Positions 5,368-5,658 of a DNA stretch of 5,658 nucleotides are shown here, one piece after another. The stretch is from an uncultured Nitrospina sp. GTDB taxonomy: Bacteria > Nitrospinota > Nitrospinia > Nitrospinales > VA-1. The stretch lies in the NCBI GenBank assembly GCA_950072225.1, contig CATMOP010000151.1, positions 1-5,658 on the forward strand, given 5' to 3'. Every line of letters starts with the position of its first letter. The stretch's first letter is position 1. The translations under genes and the position numbers were made by a program. The notes beneath the pieces are model-generated. The model was given only the letters and a program-made list of their open reading frames with translations, was not told the origin of the DNA and made no database searches.

Positions 5368-5637
5368 TCAATTCTCCCGAACGAATTCAGGCAGCTCTGT
5401 GATTTTTATTCCGGGATAGCGGTTTTGGAGAAGATTCTCAACAAGTTGAATTGTTTCCAGCACCCGTCTATAAACCGTGCTAGGTGAAAAAGGAACATCC
5501 AGCAGAAAATTCAACTCGCGGTTGACCTCCAATATTTTCATATACACATTGCTGGGAGTATGGTAAGGATTGACAACTGGTAAGTTCACCGATTTGGCAA
5601 TTCCCCAGTGATCGCTCACACAGCGAACACGGATCAT
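5368..5637 (-). CDS. P-x-x-V-Y helical repeat protein, probably the truncated 5' part of a larger gene
   Basis: An 89-residue ORF from ATG at 5637 to TGA. An in-frame TAG lies two codons upstream, so this is the first usable start; only a weak AGG is near it. Residues 27-50 and 51-74 form an exact 24-residue tandem repeat by position: T-P-S-N-V-Y-x-K-I-L-E then S-P-S-T-V-Y-x-R-V-L-E, both ending with L-L at the same place. Each unit looks like a proline-capped amphipathic helix. The end (ITELPEFVREN) leads straight into an in-frame continuation carrying two further copies of the motif. I recall similar P-S-D-V-Y repeat proteins of unknown function in environmental Gram-negatives but can give no name. 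The N-terminal 26 residues lack a signal peptide and may not be native. Probably the remaining part of a broken gene. Confidence 0.5.
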   Translation of the reverse strand: MIRVRCVSDHWGIAKSVNLPVVNPYHTPSNVYMKILEVNRELNFLLDVPFSPSTVYRRVLETIQLVENLLQNRYPGIKITELPEFVREN

Positions 5638-5658
5638 CGCCTACTTTAACACCACGAA

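Noticed and set aside
5368..5370. The TGA as a selenocysteine codon
   Set aside because: No clear SECIS-like hairpin was recognised just downstream, and the surrounding helical repeat is not a redox motif; a nonsense mutation is simpler.

Overview
The window reads as chromosomal DNA from a Gram-negative bacterium. The evidence is a complete ruvA-ruvB pair behind the 3' part of ruvC, a Sec-exported dienelactone hydrolase-like protein, and a textbook sigma-54 promoter. The protein style would fit Nitrospinota or a deltaproteobacterium-like lineage. That is an impression from sequence style only, because no marker here fixes the taxon.

Layout. Positions 1-2110 (+) hold the Holliday-junction operon: ruvC (its 5' end lies off the window), ruvA and ruvB, tightly spaced and with their key catalytic or structural residues present. 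RuvA tetramers bind the four-way junction, RuvB hexamers drive branch migration, and RuvC cuts. Positions 2111-2547 contain no intact gene, but the last ~75 codons resemble the C-terminal two thirds of a TfoX N-terminal domain with no start codon, a probable gene remnant. Positions 4004-2504 (-) hold a two-gene unit: a secreted dienelactone hydrolase-family protein, then 4 nt later a cytoplasmic FAH-family hydrolase starting with TTG. The 3' end of the FAH gene runs 44 nt into the tfoX-like remnant.

Positions 4014-4189 form a divergent intergenic region. It carries a perfect-looking -24/-12 promoter (TTGGCACG-N4-TTGCT) pointing right. Immediately downstream is a small two-gene unit: an unrecognised 51-residue basic protein with a strong ribosome binding site, and an 80-residue protein that is essentially only sigma-70 region 4 (FliA-like), lacking region 2. 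A sigma-54 promoter driving an orphan sigma region 4 is the most notable arrangement in the window. A possible intrinsic terminator lies at 4740-4773.

Positions 4602-5658 look eroded: non-coding stretches, a possible 54-residue ORF on the minus strand, and a minus-strand repeat protein (P-x-x-V-Y helical repeats) whose frame is broken by a TGA yet continues in the same frame for 56 more codons with two further copies of the motif. This end of the window looks like decaying accessory DNA. No tRNA, rRNA, CRISPR array or insertion sequence was seen.
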